Below are positions 13,475 through 15,911 of a stretch of 15,911 nucleotides of DNA, piece after piece. Location: contig JAEWUH010000201.1 in assembly GCA_023397245.1 (NCBI GenBank), positions 1 to 15,911 on the forward strand. Reading direction: 5' to 3'. Under the pieces are notes generated by a model that worked only from the letters and a program-made list of their open reading frames with translations, was not told the origin of the DNA and searched no databases. This DNA comes from Bacillota bacterium (GTDB lineage: Bacteria > Bacillota > Clostridia > Oscillospirales > Acutalibacteraceae). The position numbers were made by a program, and so were the translations under genes. Position 1 is the first letter of the stretch, and every line of letters begins with the position of its first letter.

Positions 13475-15911
13475 TCATTCTTCCAGTGCGGCAAACAGGC
13501 TGCGGAGCCTGATTTTCACCGCGCCAAGGTTTGTAATCTCATCAATTTTAATCTGTGTATAGATTTTATTGTTTTCTTCCAGTATTGCGCGTACTTCATC
13601 CGTTGTGATTGCGTCGACGCCGCAGCCGAATGAAACAAGCTGAACAAGGTTCATGTTCGGCTTGTCGCCGATGTATTTTGCCGCGGCGTAAAGCCGTGCG
13701 TGATAAGTCCACTGGTTCAGCACCGTGGTAGGGAAGCGCTTTACCTTGCAGCTGATAACATCCTCCGAAACGACCGCCGCACCGAGGCTGGTAACGAGCT
13801 TGTCGATCCCGTGGTTGATTTCGGGATCAAGGTGGTACGGCCTGCCGCTCAGCACGATGATCTGCCGATTCTGCCGGTTGGCTTCGGCTATGATCTCATC
13901 GCCCTTTTCACGGATTTTGGCAAAGTAGTTTTCATATTCGGTATAAGCGGCCTTTGCGGCCCGCCTTACCTCGGGCAGGGAAATCCCGTCAAAGTATTTC
14001 AGCAGTATTTTATGCATTTTGATCGGGAAATCATGCTTGCGGTGAATACCGACATAGTCATGGATGAAATTGCAGCCTTTCAACGCGCTCGTATTTGCTG
14101 AAATGACCTCCGGATAGTACGCGACGACCGGGCAGTTGTAATGATTGTCGCTCAGTCCCTCGTCAAAATTGTAGGACATGCAGGGATAAAAGATATTTTT
14201 GATGCCTTCCTCAACCAGCGCCAGCACATGCCCGTGCATCAGCTTTGCGGGGAAACAGACCGTGTCGGAAGGAATCGTGCTTTGCCCGTCAATGTACAGT
14301 TCTCTGCTGGACATAGGGGAGAGAACGACTTCAAAGCCCAGCTTTGTAAAGAAGGTATGCCAGAACGGCAGCAGCTCGTAAAGGTTCAGCCCCATCGGAA
14401 TACCGATTTTTCCCCTTGGACCTTCCTCCGGCTGGTAGGAGCGCAGCGTCTGCAGCTTGTAGGAATACATATTCAGCTCACTGTCGGAGGAACGTTTGGT
14501 AACCGGCTTTTCACAGCGGTTCCCGCCGATGAAGCGGCGGCTTCCCCCGAAGACATTGATGGTAAGGCGGCAGTGGTTGCTGCACATGCCGCAGGAGGTA
14601 ACCTTGACCTCATGCTTGAAGTTCTCCAATTCCTCCTTGCCGATGATCGTGCTTTTCCCGGTCGATTTGCTCATGGCATACAGCGCGGCGCCGTAGGCTC
14701 CCATCAGGCCGGAAATATCCGGGCGCAGCACATGGATGCCAAGTTCGTTTTCAAAAACGCGCAGTACGGCGTCGTTCAGGAAGGTTCCTCCCTGAACCAC
14801 AACGTTTTTGCCGAGCTCTTCCGCGGAAGCGGCGCGGATTACCTTATAGATCGCGTTTTTCACTACGCTCACGGAAAGACCGGCCGAGATGTCCTCGGTC
14901 GTCGCGCCGTCCTTCTGCGCCTGCTTGACCTGGGAATTCATGAACACCGTGCAGCGGGAGCCCAGATCAACCGGGTTCCGCGCAAACAGCCCCAGCTTGG
15001 CGAAGTCCTCGATGCGGTAGCCGAGCGTATTGGCAAAGGTCTGCAGAAACGAGCCGCAGCCGGAGGAGCAGGCTTCGTTCAGGAAGATGTTATCGATCGC
15101 CCCGTTGCGGATTTTAAAGCATTTCATATCCTGTCCGCCGATATCAATGACAAAATCGACGTCGGGCATAAAGTGTTTCGCCGCGGTAAAGTGAGCAATG
15201 GTTTCAACAATGCCAAAGTCGATGCTGAACGCGTTTTTCAGCAGTTCCTCGCCGTAGCCGGTAACGGCTCCCGCGGCGATCTGTATATTTGGAAAACGGT
15301 TGTATAAACCGATGAGATATTCCTGAAAAATCGGAATGGGATTGCCGGAATTGCTGCGGTAGATGGAATCCAGAACCTCGCCGTCTTTCCCGATCAGCAC
15401 GGCCTTTACCGTGGTGGAACCGGCATCGATTCCAAGAAATGCGTCGCCGTTATAATGCGCCGCGTCGCCCTGCGGAACCTTGCAGGCTGCGTGGCGCTTT
15501 ACGAATTCGTCATAGTCCGCCTGGTCTTCAAACAGAGGCGGAATCGAAAGGAAGCTTGCTTTTGTGCCGTAGGTGTCAATACTTTTCAGCGCGGTATCCA
15601 GATCGATTTCATCCATGCTGTTCATAGCTGCGCCCATCGCAACATAGTACAGGGAATTTTCCGGGCAGACGCCTTCTACCTTCAGCGCCTGGTCAAAGCT
15701 GTAGCGAAGACGGGATAAAAAGGTAAGCGGGCCGCCGAGGTAGACCACATTCCCGCCGATTCTGCGTCCCTGCGCCAGACCCGCAATGGTCTGGTTGGCA
15801 ACGGCGGCGAAGATGCTGGCCGAAATGTCGCTTTTCCGCGCACCCTGATTCAAAAGCGGCTGAATATCGGATTTTGCAAACACGCCGCAGCGTGAAGCAA
15901 TCGTATAGATT
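13475..15911 (-). CDS. Acyl-CoA dehydratase activase-related protein, tandem ASKHA plus DUF2229 (partial)
   Basis: This is the last 811 residues of a larger protein whose start lies beyond the window edge; the frame is open to 15910. Visible residues 1-150 finish a first BadF/BadG-type ASKHA ATPase domain (SRCGVFAKSD at the edge). Residues about 157-412 are a second complete ASKHA domain: phosphate loop GIDAGSTTVKAV (Asp162), DIGGQDMKCF, NEACSSGCGSFL (Cys281, Cys285), GSRCTVF (Cys320), and VVVQGGTFLNDAV. In simple activases the CxxG and SRC cysteines bind a shared [4Fe-4S] cluster. Next comes CGMCSNHC (Cys440, 443, 447) with Cys466, then a DUF2229-type half with DTVCFPAK, IFYPCMSYN and SFGCGVDAITTDE. 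It likely hydrolyses ATP to push electrons onto its own and its partner's clusters. Biological role not established for this family. Confidence 0.87.
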   Translation of the reverse strand, partial: IYTIASRCGVFAKSDIQPLLNQGARKSDISASIFAAVANQTIAGLAQGRRIGGNVVYLGGPLTFLSRLRYSFDQALKVEGVCPENSLYYVAMGAAMNSMDEIDLDTALKSIDTYGTKASFLSIPPLFEDQADYDEFVKRHAACKVPQGDAAHYNGDAFLGIDAGSTTVKAVLIGKDGEVLDSIYRSNSGNPIPIFQEYLIGLYNRFPNIQIAAGAVTGYGEELLKNAFSIDFGIVETIAHFTAAKHFMPDVDFVIDIGGQDMKCFKIRNGAIDNIFLNEACSSGCGSFLQTFANTLGYRIEDFAKLGLFARNPVDLGSRCTVFMNSQVKQAQKDGATTEDISAGLSVSVVKNAIYKVIRAASAEELGKNVVVQGGTFLNDAVLRVFENELGIHVLRPDISGLMGAYGAALYAMSKSTGKSTIIGKEELENFKHEVKVTSCGMCSNHCRLTINVFGGSRRFIGGNRCEKPVTKRSSDSELNMYSYKLQTLRSYQPEEGPRGKIGIPMGLNLYELLPFWHTFFTKLGFEVVLSPMSSRELYIDGQSTIPSDTVCFPAKLMHGHVLALVEEGIKNIFYPCMSYNFDEGLSDNHYNCPVVAYYPEVISANTSALKGCNFIHDYVGIHRKHDFPIKMHKILLKYFDGISLPEVRRAAKAAYTEYENYFAKIREKGDEIIAEANRQNRQIIVLSGRPYHLDPEINHGIDKLVTSLGAAVVSEDVISCKVKRFPTTVLNQWTYHARLYAAAKYIGDKPNMNLVQLVSFGCGVDAITTDEVRAILEENNKIYTQIKIDEITNLGAVKIRLRSLFAALEE

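Noticed and set aside
14141..15307. Long + strand open frame (388 residues) opposite the activase-related gene
   Set aside because: It is a shadow of a well-supported minus-strand gene; its translation shows no recognisable motif and it has no convincing ribosome site.

Overview
The window looks like a chromosomal segment of a low-to-mid GC Clostridia-type Firmicute (roughly half G+C by eye; Oscillospirales-like gene content is a guess). The reasons are strong GGAGG-type ribosome binding sites, a Bacillus/Clostridium-style nucleoside salvage cluster, a Clostridia-style c-di-GMP-I riboswitch, and oxygen-sensitive dehydratase-activase-type Fe-S proteins typical of strict anaerobes. I see no rRNA, tRNA, CRISPR, insertion sequence or phage gene.

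Positions 1-5531 (+) form a nucleoside uptake and catabolism operon that began upstream. It holds the end of the ATPase and two permeases of a BMP-type nucleoside ABC importer, deoxyribose-phosphate aldolase (deoC), cytidine deaminase (cdd), a HAD hydrolase and pyrimidine-nucleoside phosphorylase (pdp). It ends in a clear intrinsic terminator at 5554-5584. Together these import nucleosides, deaminate (deoxy)cytidine, cleave pyrimidine nucleosides, and split deoxyribose 5-phosphate into glyceraldehyde 3-phosphate and acetaldehyde. The phosphopentomutase step is not in the window. A strong hairpin without a U-tract sits between deoC and cdd.

Positions 5594-7900 (-) hold a cyclophilin gene followed by an ABC exporter half-transporter gene. 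The exporter is cut into two reading frames by one in-frame TAG exactly where a Gln codon is expected. A strong promoter lies at 7933-7961. A gene-free spacer (7962-8103) with nested inverted repeats separates it from a divergent + strand promoter. That promoter drives exonuclease III (exoA, GTG start) and a beta-CASP metallo-beta-lactamase RNase-like protein, and the pair ends in a shared convergent terminator at 10557-10584.

Positions 10590-12133 (-) are a complete c-di-GMP control unit: a sigma-70-type promoter, a c-di-GMP-I (GEMM) riboswitch aptamer, and a membrane PAS-GGDEF diguanylate cyclase with an intact GGDEF motif and RxxD inhibitory site. The arrangement implies that c-di-GMP regulates its own synthesis at the RNA level as well as by product inhibition.

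Positions 12179-15911 (-) hold two tightly coupled genes of the 2-hydroxyacyl-CoA dehydratase/activase superfamily. One is a large protein (5' end outside the window) with tandem ASKHA ATPase domains plus a DUF2229-type region; the other is a 428-residue dehydratase-like partner. The DUF2229 half and the small protein share motif order and a similar C-terminal end, suggesting a pseudo-symmetric ATP-driven, Fe-S cluster reductase of unknown substrate. This is the least understood system here.
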